From: Phenylobacterium sp.
GTDB lineage: Bacteria > Pseudomonadota > Alphaproteobacteria > Caulobacterales > Caulobacteraceae
DNA: 39,985 nucleotides
Direction: 5' to 3'
Assembly (NCBI RefSeq): GCF_025351295.1
Contig: NZ_JANXWD010000031.1
Coordinates: 1 to 39,985, forward strand
Shown here: positions 16,804-24,320 of the stretch, in pieces
Numbering within the stretch: position 1 is the stretch's first letter
Layout of the letters: every line of letters starts with the position of its first letter
Position numbers and translations under genes: made by a program
The notes under the pieces: generated by a model
What the model was told of the DNA's origin: nothing
Seen by the model: only the letters and a program-made list of their open reading frames with translations
The model's database searches: none

Positions 16804-17217
16804 ATGACCGACGTCTGGACCCAGCACGGCAAGGTGCGCGGCCGCGAGGCCGACGGACTGATGGAACTCACGGTGGATGGGCTGACCACCCAGGGCAAGT
16901 ACTACAAGCCGCTGATCTACGAGTTCTTCCGCAAGGCCTGGCGCGGCTCGCGGCCCGCCACCGGGTCGCTTGCGACCCGGGACGCTGATGGCCACCCGCT
17001 CCCGTGGGGAGCGGGTGGGGGGGATTTTTCGGTCGAGATCGGCATGGAATACGTCGGCGAACCACCTTGGATGGACCTCGACAACCTGGCCAAGGCGATC
17101 CTCGACGCCATCAAGGGCTACGCCTTCCACGACGACGCCCAGGTGGCGCGGCTGCTGGTGGAGCGGCGGCCGGGCGAGCGGGAGCGGATCACCGTGCGGG
17201 TGAGCAGGCTGCCTTGA
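16804..17217 (+). CDS. RusA-like Holliday junction resolvase family protein
   Basis: This 137-residue protein carries the RusA-type core PPWMDLDNLAKAILDAIKG at residues 87-105, then YAFHDDAQVARLLVERR. In this family, which binds and cuts four-way DNA junctions, the Asp residues of the D-x-D-N block and the following DD hold the metal. The N-terminal half has VDGLTTQGKYYKPLIYEFFR. Residues about 49-74 (RPATGSLATRDADGHPLPWG) are low-complexity and are encoded by two perfect DNA hairpins, so they look like an in-frame inserted repeat between AWRG and FSVEIGMEY. Whether the protein still works is open. It may be a domesticated phage gene; no other phage gene is near. Confidence 0.8.
   Translation: MTDVWTQHGKVRGREADGLMELTVDGLTTQGKYYKPLIYEFFRKAWRGSRPATGSLATRDADGHPLPWGAGGGDFSVEIGMEYVGEPPWMDLDNLAKAILDAIKGYAFHDDAQVARLLVERRPGERERITVRVSRLP
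16961..17018. repeat. Two adjacent perfect hairpins inside the RusA-like gene
   Basis: CCGGGTCGC-tt-GCGACCCGG (16961-16980) and CCACCCGCTCCC with its complement GGGAGCGGGTGG (16992-17018, 3-base loop) stand side by side within the coding frame. Such hairpins normally sit between genes in related bacteria. Confidence 0.8.
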
Positions 17218-17243
17218 CGGCGGCCGGGCCAGTCCAGACGAAA

Positions 17244-17275
17244 CCGGCCGCGCCCCGGGATGGGGGCGCGGCCGG
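17244..17275. terminator. Bidirectional terminator between the RusA-like gene and sciP
   Basis: CCGGCCGCGCCCC and GGGGGCGCGGCCGG form a stem of about 13 bp with a short loop. On the minus strand it is followed by GGTTTCGTC. It lies between the 3' ends of two convergent genes and can serve both. Confidence 0.75.
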
Positions 17276-17310
17276 CCTTGGGCGCGAGCCTGTCCAGGGG
17301 GAGGGACGGC

Positions 17311-17598
17311 TCAGCGATACTGCTGCAGGCGCGTGGTTCGAAGCCCCGCCATCCCGTGGCGCTCGATCGAGCGCTGCCAGGAGAGGAACTCGTCGTTGGT
17401 GAGCGAGTAGCGTTCCAGCGCCTCCTCCAGCGAGATCAGCCCGCCGCGAACGGCCGCCACAACCTCGGCTTTGCGCCGGATCACCCACCGCCCGGTGTTG
17501 GGCGGCGGCAGGTCGTTCCGGGTCAAGGGCGCACCGGTCGGCCCGATCACATAGGACTCGCCGCGGCTGTTCGTGCGCGTCTGCTGTTGCTGCAACAT
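17311..17598 (-). CDS. sciP: CtrA inhibitor SciP (DUF1153)
   Basis: This 95-residue protein is the small CtrA-inhibitory protein of the Caulobacterales. SciP binds CtrA, or CtrA-regulated promoters, in swarmer cells and stops CtrA from activating its targets. The family core is nearly unbroken: YVIGPTGAPLTRNDLPPP, RWVIRRKAEVVAAVRGGL, SLEEALERYSLTNDEFLSW and GMAGLRTTRLQQYR. It is a helix-turn-helix type fold. In C. crescentus sciP also lies beside flgE, and here it follows flgE on the same strand by 169 bases. That gap holds TTAA motifs like CtrA half-sites, so it probably has its own promoter. Confidence 0.95.
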   Translation of the reverse strand: MLQQQQTRTNSRGESYVIGPTGAPLTRNDLPPPNTGRWVIRRKAEVVAAVRGGLISLEEALERYSLTNDEFLSWQRSIERHGMAGLRTTRLQQYR

Positions 17599-17716
17599 GG
17601 GCTTTTCTAGCGCCTCACCATCACTGATTGGTGGGAAACATAGCCCAGGCGCCCTAACAGCCGCTGAATCGCCTTAGTAAAGAAAGACTGAACCACGCAT
17701 TCCTCCGTGTACCATT

Positions 17717-17758
17717 TTAATACAGTTAATATCATTGGAAGAATTCAGGTTCAGTTAA
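17717..17758 (-). promoter_or_regulatory. Candidate CtrA-type sites upstream of sciP
   Basis: The flgE-sciP gap is AT-rich compared with its surroundings. On the minus strand it contains TTAA-N7-TGAA (17744-17758), one mismatch from the CtrA box TTAA-N7-TTAA. It also contains TTAACTGTATTAA (17717-17729), two half-sites with 5-base spacing. CtrA control of sciP is known in Caulobacter, but these sites are only motif matches. Confidence 0.4.
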
Positions 17759-17767
17759 GGCTCAAGT

Positions 17768-19192
17768 CTAACGCTTGATGTTGATAAGCTCTTCGAGCAT
17801 CTGATCGGCCGTCGTGATGATCTTCGAAGAGGCCGAGTAAGCTTTCTGCGTCTGGATCAGGCCGGTGAACTCTGCGGAGAGGTCGACGGTCGAGGCCTCG
17901 AGGCTGGAGGGCGAGATGTGGCCCGCGCCGCCTTCGCCGGCCTCCTTGACCACCATCTGGCCGGCCTTCAGCGAGGTCCGGTAGGCGTTGCCGCTGATCG
18001 CCTGGAGGCCATCGGCGTTCGGGAAGGTGGCGACGCCGACCTTGGCCACCTTGCGGATCTGGCTGTTGTCGTAGATCGCCGAGACGACCCCGGCTTCGTC
18101 CACATTGATGGCGACGATGTTGCCGACCCCCGCGCCGTCCGAACTGATTGAGTTGACCGTGGAGGTCGCCGCGTACTGGGTGATCTTGGCTAGGTCGAGG
18201 GCCAGGCTCTGACCCGAGACACCCAGCGCCGTGCCCCAGGCGGGTGCGGCGGCGGTGCCGGTGGCGGTGGACGCCGCCAGCGAGATGGTCGCGGGGCTGC
18301 CGGCCGCGCCGAACAGCGTCGTGGTCGCCAGGTTGATCGAGCCGTCCGGGTTGAAGTGGACCAGACCCTTGGAGATCTGCCCCGGCTCGTTGGTCCCGAC
18401 CTGCACGTCCGACGCCGGGATCGCGTAGATTTCCGCGTTCCACTCGTTCGGCGCCGCCGAGCTCTTCAGGAACGCCATGGCCACCTTGCGCGAGCCGCCC
18501 GTCGAGTCCGTCACGTTCATCTCGATGGTGAAGTCGGGCTTGGTGCCGGTGGCAACGCCGTTGGCGTAGTCGGCCATCGAGGTGTTGGAGGCCGCGACGT
18601 AGGTCGGTGCGACGGCCGGCGGGCCGAGCGAGCCGGCGGCGGCCGCGAGCACCTGCGACTTGTCGAGATTGGCGCTGACCTTGATCGCGGTGGTGGCGGA
18701 CACCGCCGCGCCCAGGTTCTTGACGTTGATGGCGCCCATCTTCGACAGGTCCGACGGATTGACGTCGAAGGCGCCGTTGGCCTGCACCGGCCAGCCCTGG
18801 AGATAGAAGTTGGACTTGTTCACCAGGAAGCCGTCGGCGTCCACGGTGAACGACCCGGCGCGGGTGAAGCTGCGCGGATCGGCGGCGGTCAGGCCGGCGC
18901 CCTTGCTGGAGACCACGAAGAAGCCGTCGCCCGAGATCGCCAGGTCGGTGGACGAGCCCGAGGCCTGCACCAGCCCCTGCTGGCTGACGTACTGCTTGTT
19001 GATGCCCTGCACGCCGCCCGCGGAATAGCGGCCCGCGACGGCCTGCGAGGTCACCACGTTGGCGAAGCTGACCTCGTTGCGCTTGTAGGCGATGGTGTTG
19101 ACGTTGGCGATGTTGTCCGAGATGGCGGCCAGGGCGGAAGAGTTGGCGACCAACCCCGAAACGCCGGCGAGCAGAGCTGAATTGATGGACAT
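17768..19192 (-). CDS. flgE: Flagellar hook protein FlgE
   Basis: This 474-residue protein is the building block of the flagellar hook. The N-terminus has ALLAGVSGLVANSSALAAIS and DNIANVNTIAYKRNEVSFA, the rod/hook/filament axial family signature. Then come the FlgE core DLAISGDGFFVVS, SFTRAGSFTVDADGFLVN and LQGWPVQANG. The C-terminus has the helical coil ASTVDLSAEFTGLIQTQKAY and ends ADQMLEELINIKR. The ATG at 19192 is the start because the family begins just before the SxxNxA stretch, 56 bases after flgD stops. It is the third gene of the fliK-flgD-flgE operon. Confidence 0.96.
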   Translation of the reverse strand: MSINSALLAGVSGLVANSSALAAISDNIANVNTIAYKRNEVSFANVVTSQAVAGRYSAGGVQGINKQYVSQQGLVQASGSSTDLAISGDGFFVVSSKGAGLTAADPRSFTRAGSFTVDADGFLVNKSNFYLQGWPVQANGAFDVNPSDLSKMGAINVKNLGAAVSATTAIKVSANLDKSQVLAAAAGSLGPPAVAPTYVAASNTSMADYANGVATGTKPDFTIEMNVTDSTGGSRKVAMAFLKSSAAPNEWNAEIYAIPASDVQVGTNEPGQISKGLVHFNPDGSINLATTTLFGAAGSPATISLAASTATGTAAAPAWGTALGVSGQSLALDLAKITQYAATSTVNSISSDGAGVGNIVAINVDEAGVVSAIYDNSQIRKVAKVGVATFPNADGLQAISGNAYRTSLKAGQMVVKEAGEGGAGHISPSSLEASTVDLSAEFTGLIQTQKAYSASSKIITTADQMLEELINIKR

Positions 19193-19247
19193 GACTGAGT
19201 TCCGTTCTCCTGAAGCGGGGGTTCGCGTACTGCGAGGGGGTCGGCCG

Positions 19248-20030
19248 TCAGGCCGCCGCTGGAGACGGCGTTTTGCCGTCCGTGGTGGTGGGGATCGAGC
19301 CGGAGGCCGCCGCCGCGGCCGTGTTGGCCGCGGTCGTGACGGGGTCCGCCGGCTGGCGGATGGTGAGGATCTTCTCCCAGGGGATCTGGGCGCCGTTGAT
19401 GGTGAGCAGCGTCGAGCCGTTCTTCTGCTCGACGCCGGTGACCAGGCCGTCGGCGAACACGCTGGAGGTGACCCCCGTGCCTGAGCCGTCCCTGGCCGTG
19501 ACGCGCAGGGTGTAGGTCCCGGCCGCCTGGCTGGTCCCGGCCTGGCCCTTGCCATCCCAAAGGAACTGGTGGTCGCCGGCCTTGTTGTCGGTCGGGGCGA
19601 AGGACTTGACGATCACGCCCTTGGAATCCAGCACCTCGACCTTCACGTCGGTGGCGGCGCGGTCGAGGTTGTAGGTCCAGGTCGCCTTGCCGTCCTTGAG
19701 GCCGGCGTCGGCGGAATCGGCGCGCACGTCCTTGCCGATCAGGGCCACCGCGCTGGAGACGCCCGAGCCGGTGTTGCTGACCAGCTTCTTCAGCAGGTCG
19801 TTGCTGAGCAGTTGCTGCTCGACCCCGGTCATCTGCACGATCTGCTGGGTGAACTGGTTGGAATCCAGCGGCGACAGCGGGTCCTGGTTCTTCAGCTGGG
19901 TGGTGAGCAGCGACAGGAAGGTGTCGAAATTCTCCGCCAGCCGGGCGCGGCCCAGGGCGCCGGTGTCGGTGCTGCCGGTGGCCGCTGCGGGCGCGGTCGC
20001 CGCGGTCGGGGTGGTGCTCGCTATGGCCAT
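19248..20030 (-). CDS. flgD: Flagellar hook-capping protein FlgD
   Basis: This 260-residue protein forms the cap under which hook subunits assemble. The N-terminal signature is LAENFDTFLSLLTTQLKNQD followed by PLSPLDSNQFTQQIVQMTGVE, cut here to its core PLDSNQFTQQ. The middle has an Ig-like/tudor region with DHQFLWDGKGQAG and TYTLRVTARDGSG, typical of FlgD. The C-terminus is an Ala/Thr-rich tail after WEKILTIRQP. It starts 5 bases after the fliK stop, so the two are translationally coupled. Confidence 0.95.
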   Translation of the reverse strand: MAIASTTPTAATAPAAATGSTDTGALGRARLAENFDTFLSLLTTQLKNQDPLSPLDSNQFTQQIVQMTGVEQQLLSNDLLKKLVSNTGSGVSSAVALIGKDVRADSADAGLKDGKATWTYNLDRAATDVKVEVLDSKGVIVKSFAPTDNKAGDHQFLWDGKGQAGTSQAAGTYTLRVTARDGSGTGVTSSVFADGLVTGVEQKNGSTLLTINGAQIPWEKILTIRQPADPVTTAANTAAAAASGSIPTTTDGKTPSPAAA

Positions 20031-20035
20031 GGTCG

Positions 20036-21577
20036 TCAGATCCTCACGTCGAGGCCGGCGGTGAGGCCCCGGCGCAGGCGCAGGGCGCCGCCCAGGGCCG
20101 CGTCGGCCGCATCGCCGGCGGTGTCGAGCGCGGCCTGGAATGCCTGGCCGCGAAACGCGCGGCCGCTGTTGGTGTCGGCCTGGTCCCGCCAGCCCTGGCC
20201 CTGCCGGCCGCCATCGCCGGCGACGTCGAAGGAGAGGCCGCCGGTCAGGTCGAACCCGGCCTGTTCCAGCGCCCGATGCAGCTCGGCGGCGCGGGCCTTC
20301 AGGTCGGCGGCGGCCTGCGGGTTGTCGAACGTCATGGCCGCGGTCATCCGCCCGGTGGCCCCGATCTCGATGCGGACGTCCACCTTGCCCAGGCCGGCGG
20401 GGTCGAGTTGCAGGTCGAAGCGCGTCGACTTGGCTTCCAGCTTCCTGACCATCTCGGCGGCCAGCGTGGCGACCGTTTCGGGCGTGCCGCGCGCGGCATG
20501 GAGCGCGTGGGCGGAGGGCGCGGTGGTCTGGACGCCGGCTCGCGCCTCGGCGGCCGGCGCGCCGTCGGGCGACTCCGGCGCGGCCTTGGCGGAAGACCCC
20601 TTGGCCTCGGCGGTCTCGGCCTCGGCGGCCGCTGGCTTGGCGGCGGCGCTGGCGGCGTGGGCGGTCACCGGCTTGTCGACGGCCTCCGGCGCCCTGAGGT
20701 CGCTGACCGAGGCCTCGGCGATCGACTTGCCGCGTTCGCCCTTCACTGGCTTGGCGCCCGGCGTGGGGCCAGGGGCCGGGGCGGGGTCCGGGCGGGCGAG
20801 CAGGCTCGCCGCCATGGCCTGTGTCGGAGCGTCGACGGTCGCCGCGGCCGCCGTGGCCTGGGGTCCGGAAGCGAGAGCGGGGGTTTCGGACGGCGCGGCT
20901 TCAGCCTTCGCCTGCGGCTTAGTGGCGGCTTGGGCGGCGACGGCCGACGGCGGCGGCATGGCGCCGGCCAGGGCCGTTTGCAGCGGGCCGGCGCGAGCCG
21001 GGGCGGGTGTCTCGGCCGTGGCGAGCCTGAGCGGCGCGCCGAGCGGTGCGGGATCGGCGGTCTCGGGCGCGGCCTCGGGCGCGGGCTCGCCCGTGCCGGG
21101 GGCGCCGGGCTTGGCGTCGGCGCCGAGGTTGAGCGGGAACAAGGGGCGGACCATGCCCTTCGGCCGCATGGCCTCCAGGTCGCCGCCCGGCGCGGCCTTG
21201 GCTGCGGTTTGCGGCGCGGCGGCCGGCGCGGTGATCAGGCCGGCCAGCAGGGCGGCGGCGGGATCGGCGGGGGCGGCGTCGACGACCAGGGTCGCGGCGC
21301 CGGTGGCCGCGTCGGCGGCCGCGTCGGCCTTGCCGTCCTTGCCCTTGGCGGGGCGCTGCGTCGCGCCGGCTACCGCGGTCTGGGGCCCGGCGGCCGGCGT
21401 CGGGCCGGCCTGTGGGAAGAGGGCGGTCAGCAGGGATTCGAAGCCCGTCAGCGGACCGGCCGCCGCCGCGCCCTGGGCGGCGTTTCCAGCCGCGCCGCCG
21501 GCGGCCGCCTTGGACGCGCCGGGCCCGGCCGGACCGGCCGGCGTGGGATTTGCGATGGTGAGCGCTGGCGCTGTCAT
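20036..21577 (-). CDS. fliK: Flagellar hook-length control protein FliK
   Basis: This 513-residue protein is the molecular ruler and export-switch factor that sets hook length. Residues 1 to about 370 are Ala/Pro/Gly-rich low-complexity sequence, as in other alphaproteobacterial FliK proteins. The conserved C-terminal Flg_hook domain reads RFDLQLDPAGLGKVDVRIEI (about residues 387-406), then AMTFDNPQAAADLKARAAEL and LEQAGFDLTGGLSFDV. It is the first gene of the hook operon, 57 bases downstream of the predicted sigma-54 transcription start. Position in the operon and the C-terminal domain make the call firm, although most of the sequence is not conserved. Confidence 0.9.
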   Translation of the reverse strand: MTAPALTIANPTPAGPAGPGASKAAAGGAAGNAAQGAAAAGPLTGFESLLTALFPQAGPTPAAGPQTAVAGATQRPAKGKDGKADAAADAATGAATLVVDAAPADPAAALLAGLITAPAAAPQTAAKAAPGGDLEAMRPKGMVRPLFPLNLGADAKPGAPGTGEPAPEAAPETADPAPLGAPLRLATAETPAPARAGPLQTALAGAMPPPSAVAAQAATKPQAKAEAAPSETPALASGPQATAAAATVDAPTQAMAASLLARPDPAPAPGPTPGAKPVKGERGKSIAEASVSDLRAPEAVDKPVTAHAASAAAKPAAAEAETAEAKGSSAKAAPESPDGAPAAEARAGVQTTAPSAHALHAARGTPETVATLAAEMVRKLEAKSTRFDLQLDPAGLGKVDVRIEIGATGRMTAAMTFDNPQAAADLKARAAELHRALEQAGFDLTGGLSFDVAGDGGRQGQGWRDQADTNSGRAFRGQAFQAALDTAGDAADAALGGALRLRRGLTAGLDVRI

Positions 21578-21645
21578 GGAGCTGGAAGACTGCTTTGGGC
21601 TGGAGGAGAAGCGCTTGCTGCGCCGGGCTCGTTCGATCTAACAGG

Positions 21646-21661
21646 AGCAACCTCCGCGCCA
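21646..21661 (-). promoter_or_regulatory. Sigma-54 promoter of the fliK-flgD-flgE operon
   Basis: TGGCGCGGAGGTTGCT on the minus strand has GG and GC exactly 10 bases apart, as in the -24/-12 consensus TGGCAC-N5-TTGCW. It would start transcription near 21634, leaving a leader of about 57 bases before fliK. Caulobacter hook operons use sigma-54 with FlbD. Confidence 0.75.
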
Positions 21662-21725
21662 GTTTACCTAGCTACTGATTTCATTTCAGAAAATGCCAGG
21701 ATCGTAGCGCGCCGGCTGCGTCTGA

Positions 21726-21742
21726 CGGCCGAAATTGCCGGG
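21726..21742 (-). promoter_or_regulatory. Candidate FlbD (ftr) site upstream of the hook operon
   Basis: CCCGGCAATTTCGGCCG lies about 70-90 bases upstream of the sigma-54 element. It is a partial inverted repeat that resembles Caulobacter ftr enhancers as I recall them, and it lies at the usual distance. Motif match only. Confidence 0.4.
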
Positions 21743-21858
21743 CCTTCGGCGTCGCGGTGGGACGTTCCCTGCCGGTCTTGGCCCTGTCGGTCTTGGCCCT
21801 GCAAGTCTGGCGGGTCAGGCCGCACTGGCACGCGCCGTGGCGCGTCACGGCCACTCGA

Positions 21859-21965
21859 TTGAACCACGGACCCACACCGACCCACACGGACGCGCCATAG
21901 TCACTTTAGGTCGCGGACGGTCCGACCCGGCCGGCTCGGCGCGTCTGTGTGGGTCCGTGGTTCAA
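21859..21965. repeat. Palindromic repeat element with ACCACGGA arms
   Basis: The arm TTGAACCACGGACCCACAC at 21859-21877, continuing to GACGCGCC, pairs with GGCGCGTC and GTGTGGGTCCGTGGTTCAA at 21938-21965. The left arm holds an extra partial copy of the CCGACCCACAC unit. It resembles the element at 37953-38055. No coding capacity is present. Confidence 0.85.
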
Positions 21966-22044
21966 AAGGACCCGGCCTGTCGCGCCTCGCGCGCGTGAGA
22001 AGGAGATGCGGTCAGGCAGCGGCCGTCGACCTCTGCGTCCCAAC

Positions 22045-22060
22045 TGGCGCCGGTCTTGCG
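22045..22060 (+). promoter_or_regulatory. Sigma-54 promoter of flgK-flgL
   Basis: TGGCGCCGGTCTTGCG has the 10-base spacing between GG and GC required of sigma-54 promoters. The predicted start near 22072 leaves a leader of about 135 bases before flgK. It mirrors the promoter of the divergent hook operon. Confidence 0.7.
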
Positions 22061-22150
22061 CTCTGTATGGTGAACCAATCCGGTCCCGAGAGTGACCATG
22101 ATGAATTTGTTGAACAATTCCCGGCCTGACGCGTGCGCGGTCACCCGTGT

Positions 22151-22191
22151 CCCGGCAGAATCCGCCGGGTCATACGTCAGCCTTTGCCGGG
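22151..22191 (+). promoter_or_regulatory. Two ftr-like boxes in the flgK leader
   Basis: CCCGGCAGAATCCGCCGGG (22151-22169) is a near-perfect inverted repeat. TTTGCCGGG (22183-22191) is a second copy of the half-site, in reverse. Both resemble FlbD sites but lie downstream of the predicted start point, so they might repress or might be RNA structures. Confidence 0.35.
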
Positions 22192-22205
22192 CGGAGGCTT
22201 AATCC

Positions 22206-24308
22206 ATGTCACTCGGCGCTACTCTGGCGACGGCGGCCTCTGGCCTGCAGGCGGCCCAGGCGTCCCTGCGCGCGGTCTCCGACAATATCGCCAACGTCAA
22301 CACGCCCGGCTACGTCCGCAAGGCGGTCAACCAGAGCCAGCAGGTGGTCGACGGTGTCGGCGAGGGCGTACGGATCGACGGCGTCCAGCGCGTCACCGAC
22401 CAGTACCTGCAGATGGCCTCGCTGACCGCCTCCTCGGACAGCAAGCGTTGGGGCGCCGTCTCGCAGTACCTCGACAACGCCCAGAGCCTGTTCGGCGACC
22501 CCTCCAGCGACGGGTTCTTCTTCAACCGGCTCGACAAGGTCTACGGCGCCTTCGCCACGGCCGCCGACGATCCGTCCTCGACCCTGCTGCGCAGCCAGGC
22601 GCTGTCCAGCACCGAGGACTTCCTGACCCAGTCCGACCGGATCAACAGCCAGATCGTCTCGCTCGGGAATACCGTCGAGACCCAGGTCAGCGCCGGGGTC
22701 GGCACCGCCAACAACCTGCTGGACCAGATCAGCAAGCTGAACGCCGACATCAACCGCTCCCAGCTGGTCAACGCCGACTCCTCGGGCTCCGCCAACATCC
22801 AGAGCCAGCTGCTGGACCAGCTCGCCGGCCTGATGAACATCCGTACCAGCCCGCGCGCGGGCGGCGGCGTGGACGTGCGCTCGGTCGAAGGCGTGCTGCT
22901 GGCTGGCGATGGCGCGGCCAAGCTGACCTACAACTCCAGCTCGACGACACCGGGCTACATCACCGCCCAGCCGGCCGGCAGTTCCAACCAGCAGCCGATC
23001 CAGCTGACCAGCGGCGAACTGCGCGGCCTGATGGACCTGCGCGACCAGGAACTGCCCAAGCTCTACGACCAGCTGGGCGAGTTTGTCAGCCGCGCCGTCG
23101 ACCAGCTGAACGCCGCCAGCAATGCCTCGGCGGCCTATCCCGCGCCGGCGACCATGACCGGATGCGACACCGGCCTGGACCTGCCCTCGGCGGTGAACGG
23201 CTTCACGGGTACGTCCACCATCGCCGTGGTCGACGCCGCGGGGGTCATGCAGCGCAATGTGGCCATCGACTTCACCGCCAGCACGATCTCGGTGAATGGC
23301 GCGGCCGGCGTGGCTTTCACCCCGGCGACCTTCCTGGCCAATCTCAACACCGCCCTGGGCGCGGCCGGTTCGGCGACCTTCTCGGGGCGGGCCCTGACGC
23401 TGAACGCCACCGGCGGCGCCGGCCTGGCGATCGACGAGGGCACCTCGCGCAAGACCGGCCGCGGCTTCTCGCAGTTCTTCGGCCTCAACGACGTGGTCAA
23501 GACCACCGGCTTCACCAACTACGCCACGGGCCTGCAGCCGACCGACCCCCACGGCTTCAACCCCGGCGACCCGATCACCCTGCGGCTTTCCACCCCCGAC
23601 GGCCGCCCGGTGCGCGACGTGACCGTCACAGTCCCGGGCCCGCCGAACAGCAACATGAGCGACCTGCTGAACTCGCTCAACAACAACGCCGCGGGCGTGG
23701 GTCTCTATGGCGCGTTCAACCTGGACGCCAACGGGGAGCTGAGCTTTGCGGGCGCGCCGCCGCTCAGCCCCACGGTCTCGATCGTCTCCGACAATACCCA
23801 GCGCGGCGTCGGCGGACCCTCGATCAGCCAGCTGTTCGGCCTGGGCGCCCAGGAGCGGTCCACGCGCGCTGGCCGCTTCCAGGTATCGGCCGCGCTGACC
23901 GCCGATCCGACCAAGATGTCGATGGGCAAGCTGGACCCCACGGCCGCCATCGGCCAGGTGGCGATCCGGCCCGGCGACGGGCGCGGCGCCCTGGGTGTCT
24001 CGGCCTCCGGCGACGTGCCGATTCTGTTCCAGCCGGCCGGCGCGCTGGGCCAGGTGACCATGACCCTGTCGCGCTACGCCTCGGAGTTCGGCGGGGCGAT
24101 CGGGCGCGGCGCAGCCTCGGCCGACACCCGCAAGTCCAGCGCCGCCGCGGTGGCGACCGAGGCCGCCTCGCGCCGCCAGTCCGTCGAGGGTGTCAACCTC
24201 GACGAGGAACTGGTCAACCTCACCACCTACCAGCAGGCCTTCAACGCCTCGGCCCGCATGATCTCGGCGGCCAGCGACCTGTTCGACGCCCTGCTGAAAA
24301 TCGTCTGA
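22206..24308 (+). CDS. flgK: Flagellar hook-associated protein 1 FlgK
   Basis: This 700-residue protein is the first hook-filament junction protein. The N-terminus has LATAASGLQAAQASLRAVS then DNIANVNTPGYVRK, the axial family signature with the FlgK-type NTPGYxR. The D0/D1 coils continue with RVTDQYLQMASLTAS and LFGDPSSDGFFFN. The C-terminus EGVNLDEELVNLTTYQQAF then SARMISAASDLFDALLKIV is characteristic of FlgK. It is longer than enterobacterial FlgK (about 550), owing to a large variable middle part. GGAGG stands 8 bases before the ATG. flgL follows after 12 bases. Transcription is predicted from the sigma-54 element at 22045. Confidence 0.96.
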   Translation: MSLGATLATAASGLQAAQASLRAVSDNIANVNTPGYVRKAVNQSQQVVDGVGEGVRIDGVQRVTDQYLQMASLTASSDSKRWGAVSQYLDNAQSLFGDPSSDGFFFNRLDKVYGAFATAADDPSSTLLRSQALSSTEDFLTQSDRINSQIVSLGNTVETQVSAGVGTANNLLDQISKLNADINRSQLVNADSSGSANIQSQLLDQLAGLMNIRTSPRAGGGVDVRSVEGVLLAGDGAAKLTYNSSSTTPGYITAQPAGSSNQQPIQLTSGELRGLMDLRDQELPKLYDQLGEFVSRAVDQLNAASNASAAYPAPATMTGCDTGLDLPSAVNGFTGTSTIAVVDAAGVMQRNVAIDFTASTISVNGAAGVAFTPATFLANLNTALGAAGSATFSGRALTLNATGGAGLAIDEGTSRKTGRGFSQFFGLNDVVKTTGFTNYATGLQPTDPHGFNPGDPITLRLSTPDGRPVRDVTVTVPGPPNSNMSDLLNSLNNNAAGVGLYGAFNLDANGELSFAGAPPLSPTVSIVSDNTQRGVGGPSISQLFGLGAQERSTRAGRFQVSAALTADPTKMSMGKLDPTAAIGQVAIRPGDGRGALGVSASGDVPILFQPAGALGQVTMTLSRYASEFGGAIGRGAASADTRKSSAAAVATEAASRRQSVEGVNLDEELVNLTTYQQAFNASARMISAASDLFDALLKIV

Positions 24309-24320
24309 GGAATCGCAAGA

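Larger units (their letters stand above)
21578..22205. other. 628-bp divergent flagellar regulatory region, no gene
   Basis: I see no credible gene. The region holds two divergent sigma-54 elements (21646-21661 minus, 22045-22060 plus) and three CCCGGCA-type sites that resemble Caulobacter ftr (FlbD) boxes. It also holds a palindromic repeat (21859-21965) and a short direct repeat, GGTCTTGGCCCTG-like, at about 21775-21800. Confidence 0.7.

Noticed and set aside
19569..21862. Long plus-strand open frames antisense to flgD and fliK
   Set aside because: They are shadows of the Ala/Pro-rich fliK and flgD coding sequence, with no recognisable domain.
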